Origin: Fibrobacterota bacterium
Lineage (GTDB): Bacteria > Fibrobacterota > Chitinivibrionia > Chitinivibrionales > Chitinispirillaceae
NCBI GenBank assembly: GCA_023436205.1
Contig: JAEZKC010000072.1
Span: 1 to 64,000 of the forward strand
Length of the DNA stretch: 64,000 nt
Reading direction: 5' to 3'
The notes beneath the pieces are model-generated. The model saw only the letters and a list, made by a program, of their open reading frames with translations. It was not told where the DNA came from and did not search any database. Positions 16,330-25,125 of this stretch are shown here, in pieces (position 1 is the stretch's first letter; each line of letters begins with the position of its first letter). Made by a program: the position numbers and the translations under genes.

Positions 16330-16743
16330 GTGCAGATCAACGCCGTTTACCGTATTCTGGATGCAAACCTCAACCGGCTGCGGGAGGCCCTGCGGGTGAT
16401 CGAGGAATTTTTCCGCTTCATTAAAGAGGAGGAAAAAGCATGCATCGAGCTCAAGGGTATGCGTCATTCCCTAGTGGAGATGGAGAAAGCGCTCGGACCG
16501 GCAAAGCTCATCGGGAACCGGGACACCGCAAACGACTGCTTCGCAGGCACCAACCGCCCCGAGGAGATGAACCGAAGTACCCGTAGCGACATTCTGGCAG
16601 CCAACTTCAAGCGGGCTCAGGAAGCCAGTCGGGTAATTGAGGAGTACTCAAAAATCAGCGACGCTCCGGAGGTTTCCGAGAAAGCCAAGGCGGTACGATT
16701 TGCACTGTATTCACTTGAAAAATCATTCCAGACGGTAGAGTAA
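16330..16743 (+). CDS. thiD2: ThiD2-type hydroxymethylpyrimidine phosphate kinase
   Basis: The 137-residue protein matches the small ThiD2 domain, known either alone or fused to the front of ThiE. ThiD2 phosphorylates HMP-P to HMP-PP in thiamine synthesis and is unrelated in sequence to ThiD. The conserved pattern is visible as two related halves: YRILDANLNRLREALRVIEEFFRF, then GNRDTANDC, then DILAANFKRAQEASRVIEEYSK and VRFALYSLEKSF. The GTG start has AAAGGTG upstream. Its stop overlaps the ftsK start (TAATG), so the two are co-transcribed, an odd pairing by function. Confidence 0.78.
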   Translation: MQINAVYRILDANLNRLREALRVIEEFFRFIKEEEKACIELKGMRHSLVEMEKALGPAKLIGNRDTANDCFAGTNRPEEMNRSTRSDILAANFKRAQEASRVIEEYSKISDAPEVSEKAKAVRFALYSLEKSFQTVE

Positions 16744-19349
16744 TGGCCAGAAAAAAAACTGAGAAGGCTCCTGAAAAGGTAAAAGACGAAAAGAAACACT
16801 CTGATATAGGGCATGGAATCTGGGGGCTTATCTATCTGTCCCTGGGAATCCTGGTGCTCATTTCACTGGTGGCCTATTCCCCCAAGCAGCTTGCTTCTGG
16901 TGCCGAGGCACCCGCTCACATTCTGGGTCCCTACTTCGGTACAAGCCTGGCCTCGGGGCTCTACTTCCTTTTTGGCTATATCGTGGCATTCATGTTCCCT
17001 CTGGCAGTGATTTATATCGGCTGGGCCAAACTCAGAAACGATCCGCTCAAGATAAAGCTTCTGCTGTTTCTGGCGGTGCTGGGAATTGAGATCTGTGTTC
17101 TTCTGGCGATCAGGCACATGCCTGAACTTGCCCGCGATTCCCGTTTCGTTCTTCATTTCAGGGCCCCCGCTTATAACGACTTTGTGGGGCTTACGCTTGT
17201 GCGGGCCATGGTACCACTCTTTGGTGGCCGTGTTTTTGGTCCCTATTTCCTCACTATATTAGGTATAGTAATAACGGTGCTGATCGGTTTGCGTATTCGC
17301 CCCCAGACTGCAGCTCTTTTTGTGGCAAGATGGATGCAGTATTTCTGGGAATGGGTCAAAACTGCAATATTCCACGTGAAAACCGGAATCGAAAATTCTC
17401 CTCCTATTCGCGAGAACGCCACTGAAGAGTTTCTGGCAATGCCCCCGTTTAAGGCGAAATCCGAAAAGGAACCTGCGGAGGAGAAGAAAAAGGTTGAAAC
17501 ACCGGCAGTTGCGGCCGCTGCAGTGGCATCATCGTCAACAAATACTCTTGAAAGAAGTGTACGTTCTACGGTGCAGTCCAGTACCCCCGAACAGGGGATG
17601 AGTGTTGAAGATGAGGCTAGAAAGCGCATGGAGGATGAGCTGGCGGCTTTCCGGGCCAAAAAAGCCGAGCCCATAAAGATTGCCACCATCGAAACAGAAG
17701 AGGTGGATGAGCCTGAAGCTGAGGATGAGGGTGATCTTCCACCGTTCGCCACCGAACCTGATCCCGAGGAGTCTTCCGAAGAAGACGAGAAGGGTAAAGA
17801 TTTCCAGGAGGGGCGTATCCCCAGCAGTGTCGATGATGATTTCGTGGTGAATGATCCGGTAATTCCCTCCAAACCGTATGTGGTGCCGACTGCTGAGATT
17901 CTTCCTGACCCGCCGCCCCTGTCGGGTATGATCGACAAGGACACTATCGAACGCAACTCCATGACCCTGGAGAAGACGCTCATGAATTTCGGGGTGGAGG
18001 GCAAAGTGGTATTCGTGAGTCCGGGGCCGGTGGTGACCCGCTATGAGATCGAACTTGCCCCCGGTATCAAGGTAAGCCGCGTGGTTGGACTTCACGATGA
18101 TATCTCCATGGCAGTGAGCGGTCAGCGGATTCGAATCGAGGCTCCCATTCCCGGGAAATCGGCAGTGGGTATCGAGCTTCCCAATCCCGAGCGGCAGATT
18201 GTGCATTTCAAGCACATCCTGATTTCTGAAGCTTTCAAGAAGACCAAGGCCAAGCTTCCGGTGATTATAGGGACCAATATATCGGGAGCGCCCTATGTCA
18301 CCGATATTACCAAAATGCCTCACGTGCTGATCGCAGGACAGACCGGTTCGGGAAAGAGTGTGTGTATCAATTCGGTGATCTGCTCCATGCTGATGACCAA
18401 GAAGCCCGAGGAACTCCGGCTGATCATGATTGACCCCAAGAAGGTGGAACTGGCCTTCTACGAACGGATTCCGCATCTTTTGTCGCCGGTGGTGACCGAG
18501 TCCAAGGAGGCGGTGAAGGCGCTTCAGTGGGGTGTACGGGAGATGGAACGGCGTTACAGAGTGCTGGCCAAAGTGGGTGCGCGCAACATCGATTCTTTCA
18601 ATACCCGGGTGGATGCGGGAAAATTGAAAGGTATTCTGCCTGATGAAGACAATAAACAGCTCCCCTTTATCGTTATCATAGTCGATGAGCTCGCGGATCT
18701 CATGATGACCGCCTCCAAGGATGTGGAGGGGCTCATCCAGCGAATCGCCCAGCTTGCCCGTGCTGTAGGTATTCACCTGATCGTGGCCACTCAGCGCCCG
18801 TCGGTGGACATCATCACCGGACCGATCAAGGCGAACCTGACATCCCGAATCGCGTTCAGGACCATTCAGTCCACCGATTCGCGAACTATTCTGGGCCATG
18901 TTGGTGCGGAAAAGCTTCTGGGCATGGGTGATATGCTTTTCCTGCGCAACGGGGCTCCTGAAATAGAGCGTTTCCATGGTGCTTTCATTTCCGAAGAGGA
19001 TGTGGAGACCATAGTTTCCGATATTCGCAATCAGCAGGTTGAGGTAGATACGATAGGCAGTTTTCATGATGTGATGGGTGATGACGGGGATGATAATTCC
19101 GTTGATGAAGAATATGAAGATGGCGAACGGGATGTGCTTTTTGATGAAGCGGCCCGTATCACTGTGTCAACGGGACAGGGTTCAACCTCCTTTCTTCAGC
19201 GCAGAATGAAGATCGGATATGCCCGCGCGGGGCGTCTTATGGATGAACTGGAGCGTGCCGGCATAGTCGGCCCCCAGGAAGGCAGCAAGGTCAGGGAGGT
19301 GCTTGTGCGTCCCGATCTGCTGGAGGAACTGCTCGCAAGTCTGCGCTGA
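16743..19349 (+). CDS. ftsK: DNA translocase FtsK/SpoIIIE
   Basis: FtsK pumps chromosomal DNA through the closing septum and helps dimer resolution. The 868-residue product has four N-terminal membrane segments (within about 20-195). A long acidic, Pro/Glu/Lys-rich linker follows (about 215-400). The motor domain carries Walker A GQTGSGKSV and Walker B FIVIIVDELADLMM, and the gamma winged helix at the C-terminus (FLQRRMKIGYARAGRLMDEL) reads KOPS-like sites. The linker is shorter than in E. coli FtsK. A 510-codon open frame on the opposite strand (17535-19067) is a shadow. Confidence 0.97.
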   Translation: MARKKTEKAPEKVKDEKKHSDIGHGIWGLIYLSLGILVLISLVAYSPKQLASGAEAPAHILGPYFGTSLASGLYFLFGYIVAFMFPLAVIYIGWAKLRNDPLKIKLLLFLAVLGIEICVLLAIRHMPELARDSRFVLHFRAPAYNDFVGLTLVRAMVPLFGGRVFGPYFLTILGIVITVLIGLRIRPQTAALFVARWMQYFWEWVKTAIFHVKTGIENSPPIRENATEEFLAMPPFKAKSEKEPAEEKKKVETPAVAAAAVASSSTNTLERSVRSTVQSSTPEQGMSVEDEARKRMEDELAAFRAKKAEPIKIATIETEEVDEPEAEDEGDLPPFATEPDPEESSEEDEKGKDFQEGRIPSSVDDDFVVNDPVIPSKPYVVPTAEILPDPPPLSGMIDKDTIERNSMTLEKTLMNFGVEGKVVFVSPGPVVTRYEIELAPGIKVSRVVGLHDDISMAVSGQRIRIEAPIPGKSAVGIELPNPERQIVHFKHILISEAFKKTKAKLPVIIGTNISGAPYVTDITKMPHVLIAGQTGSGKSVCINSVICSMLMTKKPEELRLIMIDPKKVELAFYERIPHLLSPVVTESKEAVKALQWGVREMERRYRVLAKVGARNIDSFNTRVDAGKLKGILPDEDNKQLPFIVIIVDELADLMMTASKDVEGLIQRIAQLARAVGIHLIVATQRPSVDIITGPIKANLTSRIAFRTIQSTDSRTILGHVGAEKLLGMGDMLFLRNGAPEIERFHGAFISEEDVETIVSDIRNQQVEVDTIGSFHDVMGDDGDDNSVDEEYEDGERDVLFDEAARITVSTGQGSTSFLQRRMKIGYARAGRLMDELERAGIVGPQEGSKVREVLVRPDLLEELLASLR

Positions 19350-19361
19350 AAGGAGTTTTAG

Positions 19362-20003
19362 ATGTCTTTTGCCAAAATGTTCGCTGCTGCTACTCTGCTT
19401 GTATCTGCCGTCATGATCAGTGCCCAGGAACCGGCTGTCATGAAACTTGTCCGAAAAAATTACGATGGAAGCACTACCATCAATTCCCAGTTCGATCTTA
19501 CTATCTACTGGAGTGTCCGGGAGAAGGAGGAGAGGAAAAGCGGTGAGCTGTTTCTCTCTCCGGGAGAAAAATTCAGGGTCAATCTGGGAAAAGAAACCTT
19601 TGTTTCTGACGGCAAGACCTACTGGCAGTACAGCGAAAAGAATAATCAGCTGGTGATAAGAAATCTGGGAGATATTGATCTTTCCATGCAGCCCTCGCAT
19701 CTGCTGTCCACATTTCTTTCAGGGCGTACCTTTACTCAGAAGAGTTCAAAGGATGGTGTGGTGCAGCTTGAGTGGATCGGGAATCCGGAGGAATCGGATG
19801 ATTACAGGTCTGTTTCGGTTTCCATTGAGGAAAAGAGCGGGATCGTGAAGACGTTAAAATTGATTGATAAGAATGAGAATATTAACACCTACACGTTCAA
19901 GAAAACAGTGTTGGGGAAATCCTTGCCCAAGGATGCCTTCCGGTTCACTCCGCCCAAAGGCACCGAGGTTCACGATCTGAGGGAAACCGATGCACCAAAC
20001 TGA
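19362..20003 (+). CDS. lolA: Outer-membrane lipoprotein carrier LolA family protein
   Basis: LolA is the periplasmic carrier that takes lipoproteins from LolCDE to the outer membrane. The 213-residue product has a signal peptide ending near SAQE and the half-barrel pattern of the family (GELFLSPGEKFRVNLGKETFVSDGKTYWQYSEKNNQLVI). A C-terminal PKDAFRFTPPKGTEVHD segment is classic for LolA. It follows ftsK by 12 bases, an arrangement seen in many Gram-negatives (ftsK-lolA). No LolB is seen. The stop is overlapped by the next gene. Confidence 0.92.
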   Translation: MSFAKMFAAATLLVSAVMISAQEPAVMKLVRKNYDGSTTINSQFDLTIYWSVREKEERKSGELFLSPGEKFRVNLGKETFVSDGKTYWQYSEKNNQLVIRNLGDIDLSMQPSHLLSTFLSGRTFTQKSSKDGVVQLEWIGNPEESDDYRSVSVSIEEKSGIVKTLKLIDKNENINTYTFKKTVLGKSLPKDAFRFTPPKGTEVHDLRETDAPN

Positions 20004-21483
20004 GAGGCGGATTCTTTGTGATCTGCCAAAGCTGCTCCTTCCAGTCCTGCTGACCTCGGCAGGACTTTTTGCGCAGTTCAGAGACACTCGACAGCTCACA
20101 AGCAACAGTATCACCGCCCTGGCGGGAAGCGGCGACACACTCTGGCTTGCCACCGAACGGGGTTTCAACTACAAGCTTGACATAAACAGCGATGAGTGGT
20201 ACGGCTTTGAAACCGATGACATTGGTTTAAACCTCCTTGCGTTTGGAAACGGCCACGCTGCGGCACTGCTTCAGGATGACAAGAACGAACCTCTGATCTG
20301 GAGCTTCAATCATGCCACTAAAACACAAAGCCGGAAACTGCTTGCGTTCAGTAAAGGTATTCGTGACAGGAACAATTACGCTGCTGGCGGCATTCTCCAT
20401 TTCCAGAACAGCTTCTGGGCTGCTTATAACGAAGGCGGCCTGATTCAGTTCACACCCGCCTCTGGTTCCGTTCAGGCGATTGTACCCGGAAAAGCACCGG
20501 TTTCACCTGACAAGCTGGTGCCTGATTCGCTTTCCCCGCAGAACACCACGGTTCAGTCAGTGAGTCTGTTAGACTCCAATAAACTGCTGATTACTACTCC
20601 GAAAATGCTCTGGACTTACAATCCTGCAGAGAAAAGCTGGGATACCCTGGCTTCCGGCGGCCAGATGGCATCGGGAGAAACTTTCGATTCCTTCAAGGTG
20701 GCTTTCACTCCTCTGAGGGGAAATCCTGATGTGGTCTATGCCTATATAAAAACCAAAAAAACCGAAAATGGTCTGTATCGCTTTGGAAAAGCCAGTGGGA
20801 AGTGGTCGAAGGTACTCACCAAACCGCCGTTGTTTATCTCTTCTGCCGTGGGGGGATATTTCTATGCACTGTTTGAGGAAAATCAGCTGGCAACCTTCAA
20901 TGACACTCTTTCCGACAGTGCGGATGTAACTACTCCGCTGAAAGAGGTGCAGGGGTCAAGCTACTTCAGATCGCGCATCAGCAGCCAATCTGAAGGTGTC
21001 TATCCTTCCGTAAATGATATTCTGTTCCTGCCTCAAAGTGATACTTCGGGAACCTTGATTTTTGCCACCGGAGGGGGACTGTACATCGCCGATTCCGAAG
21101 CCCCGCTGTCTGGCTCCGAAGGTGACATGCGGCTTATCCGCTACACCCGTAAGATCAGCTCCAGCGACTGTTATGCTCTTCCGGGGATAATCAGAGCTTC
21201 GGATGATAATCGTTACGATCGGGCGGTATTTGTCTACCGGTTGAAAAAAGACGGCAATGTCACCATAAGAGTTTACGATTACAATATGAGTCCGGTAAAG
21301 ACTGTGGTGGATGGCGAATCCCGCAAGGCGGAGACCAGTGTTGGGAGAAGCACCGACCCGGAGCGGGATTACTGGGATGGAACAAATCAGTCCGGCAGGA
21401 AAGTGGCACCGGGCGTCTACTATTTCAAGGTAACCTCCACGGGCGGAGACAGGCATTTTGGTAAAATCATTCTTGCGAAATAG
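19990..21483 (+). CDS. Exported beta-rich protein with FlgD-like C-terminal domain
   Basis: The 497-residue protein begins with a short signal segment (LLLPVLLTSAGLFAQ). The bulk (about 30-390) is beta-rich with repeated SNSITALAGSGDTLWLATERGF-like blades, suggesting a propeller. The last 85 residues (FVYRLKKDGNVTIRVYDYNMSPVKTV, then DYWDGTNQSGRKVAPGVYYFKVTS) match the FlgD Ig-like fold found at the ends of surface proteins in bacteria with T9SS-like sorting. It overlaps lolA by 14 bases and the next gene by 26, so it belongs to the same operon. The function is unknown; a surface or outer-membrane scaffold is likely. Confidence 0.65.
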   Translation: MHQTERRILCDLPKLLLPVLLTSAGLFAQFRDTRQLTSNSITALAGSGDTLWLATERGFNYKLDINSDEWYGFETDDIGLNLLAFGNGHAAALLQDDKNEPLIWSFNHATKTQSRKLLAFSKGIRDRNNYAAGGILHFQNSFWAAYNEGGLIQFTPASGSVQAIVPGKAPVSPDKLVPDSLSPQNTTVQSVSLLDSNKLLITTPKMLWTYNPAEKSWDTLASGGQMASGETFDSFKVAFTPLRGNPDVVYAYIKTKKTENGLYRFGKASGKWSKVLTKPPLFISSAVGGYFYALFEENQLATFNDTLSDSADVTTPLKEVQGSSYFRSRISSQSEGVYPSVNDILFLPQSDTSGTLIFATGGGLYIADSEAPLSGSEGDMRLIRYTRKISSSDCYALPGIIRASDDNRYDRAVFVYRLKKDGNVTIRVYDYNMSPVKTVVDGESRKAETSVGRSTDPERDYWDGTNQSGRKVAPGVYYFKVTSTGGDRHFGKIILAK

Positions 21484-22525
21484 ATACAGAACCGCTGCGG
21501 CGGTATGCGCCACCATGCTTTTCTGTTCAATGGCGGGGGCTTCTCAGAATGCCGGTTTGGCGGGTGGCCCACTGCGTGTGTCCACAGGTGCATTTCTTAC
21601 GGGTACCGGTGGAGCCGGCATTGCCGGAGCCGAGTATCTCATATCGTATCACAACCCCTCGCTTCTGCCTCTTTTAAGGGAGCGGCGAGTCTCAGTGGGA
21701 GCCGGTCTTCGTTCTCTGGGCAGAACAGAAAGCTGGGCATCGTTTGATTTCAGAGTTCCTCCCCGAATGGGCATGGGGGTAAGTTTTCTTTACAGGGGTG
21801 ACCCATTTCTGAATGGCATGTACGACGGTTACTATGAACAGGGTACTGTTGTGGAGGAACAGCCGCTTGACAACATGGGCTACGGGCTGTTCAACATCAA
21901 AATCGGTGCGGGATACCTGGTCTCAAAGCGTCTCACCATGGGTGCAAGTGTCGCGGTAGTGCATCAGAGTCTTCCTGCTCTTCCGCTCGGTGATGGGAAA
22001 GTTGAAAATGCCACCAGCACTTCGATAGGAGCCATCGATCTGGCGGCAACCTATAAAATATCAAAAAAGCTGACCCTTGCCGCAGTGATGAAAAATCTGG
22101 GCGGTCACGATTCCTGGGATTTCAATACGGAGGCGCAGGGAGTGGCACCGGTTCTGGTGCTGGCCGGATCATATCAGGGCAAATTCAAGGGACGGGAACT
22201 GATTTGGAATATCGATATGTCCAATTATCTGGTGGATGGGGAATGGAAACTTCTGGATCATCCGGAGATGGTGATCGCCACCGGAGTGCAGTGGAATTTC
22301 AGGGATGATCTTTTCCTGCGATTGGGGATAGGTGATCTGGAATTATCGAGTGAACTTTACCGCCGCAGTGATGACTATTTCAGTACCTTTTCACCGCGCC
22401 TGACCACCGGTTTTACTTACGATATGAGCAAAATCAGGCCTGGTATGCGTTTCAACTACGCATTGGCTACTGACCGGGTCTGGGCAGGAATTGACCAGCA
22501 GTTTGACTTAACGATAGCTTTTTGA
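21458..22525 (+). CDS. PorV/OmpP1-like outer-membrane protein, copy 1
   Basis: The 355-residue protein has a signal peptide (ending near MAGASQ). The barrel pattern is like the PorV/UPF0164 family, with the early GGAGIAGAEYLISYHNPSLLP segment typical of FadL/PorV-like proteins, where the N-terminus plugs the barrel. It ends DQQFDLTIAF with C-terminal Phe. Related proteins act in T9SS (PorV shuttles cargo) or lipid uptake. The ATG lies inside the previous gene, so translation is coupled. Confidence 0.68.
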   Translation: MVKSFLRNRYRTAAAVCATMLFCSMAGASQNAGLAGGPLRVSTGAFLTGTGGAGIAGAEYLISYHNPSLLPLLRERRVSVGAGLRSLGRTESWASFDFRVPPRMGMGVSFLYRGDPFLNGMYDGYYEQGTVVEEQPLDNMGYGLFNIKIGAGYLVSKRLTMGASVAVVHQSLPALPLGDGKVENATSTSIGAIDLAATYKISKKLTLAAVMKNLGGHDSWDFNTEAQGVAPVLVLAGSYQGKFKGRELIWNIDMSNYLVDGEWKLLDHPEMVIATGVQWNFRDDLFLRLGIGDLELSSELYRRSDDYFSTFSPRLTTGFTYDMSKIRPGMRFNYALATDRVWAGIDQQFDLTIAF

Positions 22526-22532
22526 GGAGACT

Positions 22533-23822
22533 ATGAAAATCGCGAAGTGCAGAAAAATCGGACTTATAGTGGCCCTTGGATGTTCATTGCTTCTGGCTCG
22601 GGAAAACCGAGGCTACGGTTTTCTGATGCTTGAAGAGCCGGTAAGTCCGCGTAATACGGCGATGGGTTCGGCGGGTACAGCACTTGGCGGATCAGGATTT
22701 TTTTACTACAACCCGGCACAGATTTTTTTCAATTCCGCAACCGCCGTAACGCCGGAATTCGGACAGATGCCCGGAGGGGTCAACCGGGGTGGAGTGGAGG
22801 CTAGTTTACTGTTTCCCACCTGGTTTGCCGGCTTGGGGCTCTATTCCAGTGCTCTTGATTTTGAAACGAGGGATGAGCGGGGTTTCGGAGTAAAAGAATA
22901 CAGCAGCACAAATATAGGTTCCTTTGCCGCAGGAATAATCAGAGATCGGCTGGCAGTGGCAGTGAGCCTGAATGGAGTTCAGGACCCTATCGCCCAGTCA
23001 AATTACTACGGGATTTCCCTGAGTGGAGGCCTGGGGTACAAGCTTATCCCCGGTAAACTTGACCTGGGAGCTGCCGGGTTCCACGGTATTGGCAAGAGTA
23101 AAGGATACCTTGAAAACGGCAACGAGTGGCAGAACGGCCGTATTCCCCGCTTCGCACGCTTCGGTGCAGCATGGAATGATACCTTGAAGCAGATTCCCTA
23201 CACCCTTGCGGCAGATGTGGTATACAGGGATGAGGACGCCAGTGTGACGGTTCCGGTGGGGCTTGAGCTGGCGGTGCTTCCGATGATGGATGTACGGATC
23301 GGAAAACGCTTTGGCATGGAAACGGAGATTCTTTCTCTGGGTGTGGGGCTCAACATTAAAAACATCTCCTTCGACGCAGCCTTCGTTCCAGTTGTTTTTG
23401 TAAATGATTATGATATGAAATGGAGTATGGGGTTCACCTATGCTCTCAGTAATCCTCAAAAAGAAAATGCTGATAACAGTTCTAAACCTGTGAAGACTGA
23501 AGAGAAGGCCAACCCGCAGGTGGCACCGGTGGAAGTATTTTCTGTTGAAGAAGCTCCCGTCGAGGAAAAAACGGTCGAACCGGTTATTGATTCTGCTTCG
23601 GTTCAGCAGCAGGAACCCTCTTCTGAAGAAGTGGAAGCAGCCAAAGAAGAAACTGTGGACCAAGCCGAAGAGGAAACCGTCCAGCCGCAGGAGAGCGCAG
23701 TTGAGCAGGGCGAAGAGCAAGCTGTTCCGCTGGATGAGGAGATCAGCGAAGACGAAGAACTGGAACTTGGAGCCGACCCTGTGCCTGCCGAGCAGGATTC
23801 ACTGCAGGAGCAGCAGGAGTAA
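22533..23822 (+). CDS. PorV/UPF0164-like outer-membrane protein, copy 2, with acidic C-terminal tail
   Basis: Residues 25-320 form a PorV-like barrel: YGFLMLEEPVSPRNTAMGSAGTA and GGSGFFYYNPAQI are the family hallmark. The last 110 residues are a low-complexity acidic extension rich in Glu, Val and Gln (EEAPVEE, EEVEAAKEE, EEISEDEELELGAD) with no terminal Phe. Such a tail on a barrel should face the periplasm or the surface and could be a binding region. It follows copy 1 by seven bases and closes the ftsK operon, which ends in the terminator at 23888. Confidence 0.68.
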   Translation: MKIAKCRKIGLIVALGCSLLLARENRGYGFLMLEEPVSPRNTAMGSAGTALGGSGFFYYNPAQIFFNSATAVTPEFGQMPGGVNRGGVEASLLFPTWFAGLGLYSSALDFETRDERGFGVKEYSSTNIGSFAAGIIRDRLAVAVSLNGVQDPIAQSNYYGISLSGGLGYKLIPGKLDLGAAGFHGIGKSKGYLENGNEWQNGRIPRFARFGAAWNDTLKQIPYTLAADVVYRDEDASVTVPVGLELAVLPMMDVRIGKRFGMETEILSLGVGLNIKNISFDAAFVPVVFVNDYDMKWSMGFTYALSNPQKENADNSSKPVKTEEKANPQVAPVEVFSVEEAPVEEKTVEPVIDSASVQQQEPSSEEVEAAKEETVDQAEEETVQPQESAVEQGEEQAVPLDEEISEDEELELGADPVPAEQDSLQEQQE

Positions 23823-23887
23823 CGAACAGGGCGAACTTGGCGAATCGGTGTAAACAGTACTTTTAAAATACTTGGCATCGGAGTAAG

Positions 23888-23921
23888 TGTCCTCCAAAAC
23901 CTTGAAGGACAACCTTTTTTT
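23888..23921 (+). terminator. Rho-independent terminator of the ftsK operon
   Basis: The stem TGTCCT (23888-23893) pairs with AGGACA (23906-23911), and seven T follow after two bases. It lies between the PorV-like gene and the mreB promoter. Confidence 0.7.
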
Positions 23922-23951
23922 ATATTTGACTACCGAAGCCATAGTATACTG

Positions 23952-23981
23952 TTGTATTTTTGATAGTTACAATACTATAAT
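23952..23981 (+). promoter_or_regulatory. Candidate sigma-70-type promoter of mreB
   Basis: TTGTAT (23952-23957), an 18-base spacer and TATAAT (23976-23981) lie 53 bases before the mreB ATG and after the upstream terminator. The -10 box is perfect and the -35 box matches four of six. Confidence 0.6.
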
Positions 23982-24033
23982 ATCGACAGGATATCTTACT
24001 GATAAGAATCCGGAACTTTCGAGGCGAAAAAAT

Positions 24034-25068
24034 ATGGGAGTTTTTCCTTTGTTGTCAAATGATCTGGGAATCGACCTTGGTACTGCGAACACTCTGGTGT
24101 ATGTGAGAGGCCGCGGGCTTTTGATTGATGAGCCGTCGGTGGTGGCTGTGGACAAGAATACGAAACGTGTCGTGGCGATCGGTCTTGAGGCCAAACGAAT
24201 GCTCGGACGTACTCCCGGTGAGATTGAAGCGATTCGTCCGATGAAGGATGGCGTTATCGCCGATTTTGATCTGGTCGAGCAGATGCTCAAATATTTCATT
24301 CGCAAGGTACAGAAGTATCGTTTTTATTTTCGCCCTCGCGCGGTGATCGGGGTTCCTTCAGGAATTACCGAAGTGGAAAAGCGCGCTGTTGTGGATTCTG
24401 CAGAAAGCGCCGGGGTCAGGGAAGTGTACCTGGTCGCTGAGCCCATGGCATCAGCAATCGGTATGGGAATTCCGGTTAATGAACCCTCAGGCAATATGGT
24501 GATTGATATCGGCGGAGGCACTGCGGAGATTGCGGTTCTCGCGCTTAATGGTATGGTTTGTGACATGTCGGTGCGTATTGGCGGCGACGAGATGGATGAG
24601 GCGATTGTTTCCTACTTGAAGAAGACCTATAATCTTCTGGTTGGAGAGAGCACTGCTGAACAGATAAAGATTCAGATCGGATCGGCATTTCCGCTTGAGG
24701 ATGAGCTTGAGATGGAGGTGAAGGGGCGTGACCTGGTGGCCGGTATTCCCAAGACGCTCAGGATCACTTCGACGGAGATCAGAGATGCACTCAACGAGCC
24801 CATATCCACCATTATCGAAGCTGTCAAGCAGGCGCTTGAGCAGACTCCTCCGGAGCTTTCTGCCGACATTCTCGACAAGGGTATTATCATGACCGGCGGC
24901 AGTTCGCTTCTGCGTGGTCTTGATGAGAGAATTCGCCAGGAGACCAACCTGCCGGTAAACGTGATTGATGATCCCCTTACCTGTGTGGCCAGAGGATCGC
25001 TGAAGATAATCGAGGATCTGGACAAGTTCCATCCTGTGCTGATGTCAACCGGCAGAAGAAGCAGATAG
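24034..25068 (+). CDS. mreB: Rod shape-determining protein MreB
   Basis: MreB is the actin-like filament that guides lateral wall synthesis. The 344-residue product has the phosphate-1 loop DLGTANTLVYVRGRG, the GVPSGITEVEKRAV segment, the phosphate-2 loop DIGGGTAEIAVL and the adenosine motif TGGSSLLRGLDE. ATG 24034 follows GAGG and gives the normal N-terminus (MGVFPLLSNDLGIDLG). A longer frame from 23887 would include the promoter and is rejected. A terminator follows, so mreB can be made apart from mreCD. Confidence 0.97.
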   Translation: MGVFPLLSNDLGIDLGTANTLVYVRGRGLLIDEPSVVAVDKNTKRVVAIGLEAKRMLGRTPGEIEAIRPMKDGVIADFDLVEQMLKYFIRKVQKYRFYFRPRAVIGVPSGITEVEKRAVVDSAESAGVREVYLVAEPMASAIGMGIPVNEPSGNMVIDIGGGTAEIAVLALNGMVCDMSVRIGGDEMDEAIVSYLKKTYNLLVGESTAEQIKIQIGSAFPLEDELEMEVKGRDLVAGIPKTLRITSTEIRDALNEPISTIIEAVKQALEQTPPELSADILDKGIIMTGGSSLLRGLDERIRQETNLPVNVIDDPLTCVARGSLKIIEDLDKFHPVLMSTGRRSR

Positions 25069-25069
25069 C

Positions 25070-25091
25070 GCGCACCTCGGTGCGCTTTTTT
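25070..25091 (+). terminator. Rho-independent terminator after mreB
   Basis: GCGCACC-TC-GGTGCGC followed by six T lies directly after the mreB stop. Partial readthrough would supply mreCD-mrdA-rodA. Confidence 0.88.
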
Positions 25092-25125
25092 CATTCTTTA
25101 ATTGGGCCGGCAGTAATGGCGGCCG

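Noticed and set aside
17535..19067. 510-codon open frame on the minus strand
   Set aside because: It lies wholly inside ftsK, whose domains are clear on the plus strand. Its product has no family features.
23926..23950. TTGACT and TATACT as an alternative mreB promoter
   Set aside because: The spacing is only 13 bases, too short for a normal promoter.
23887..24033. 49-codon N-terminal extension of MreB
   Set aside because: It would cover the terminator and the promoter. ATG 24034 has a ribosome site and gives the standard MreB N-terminus.
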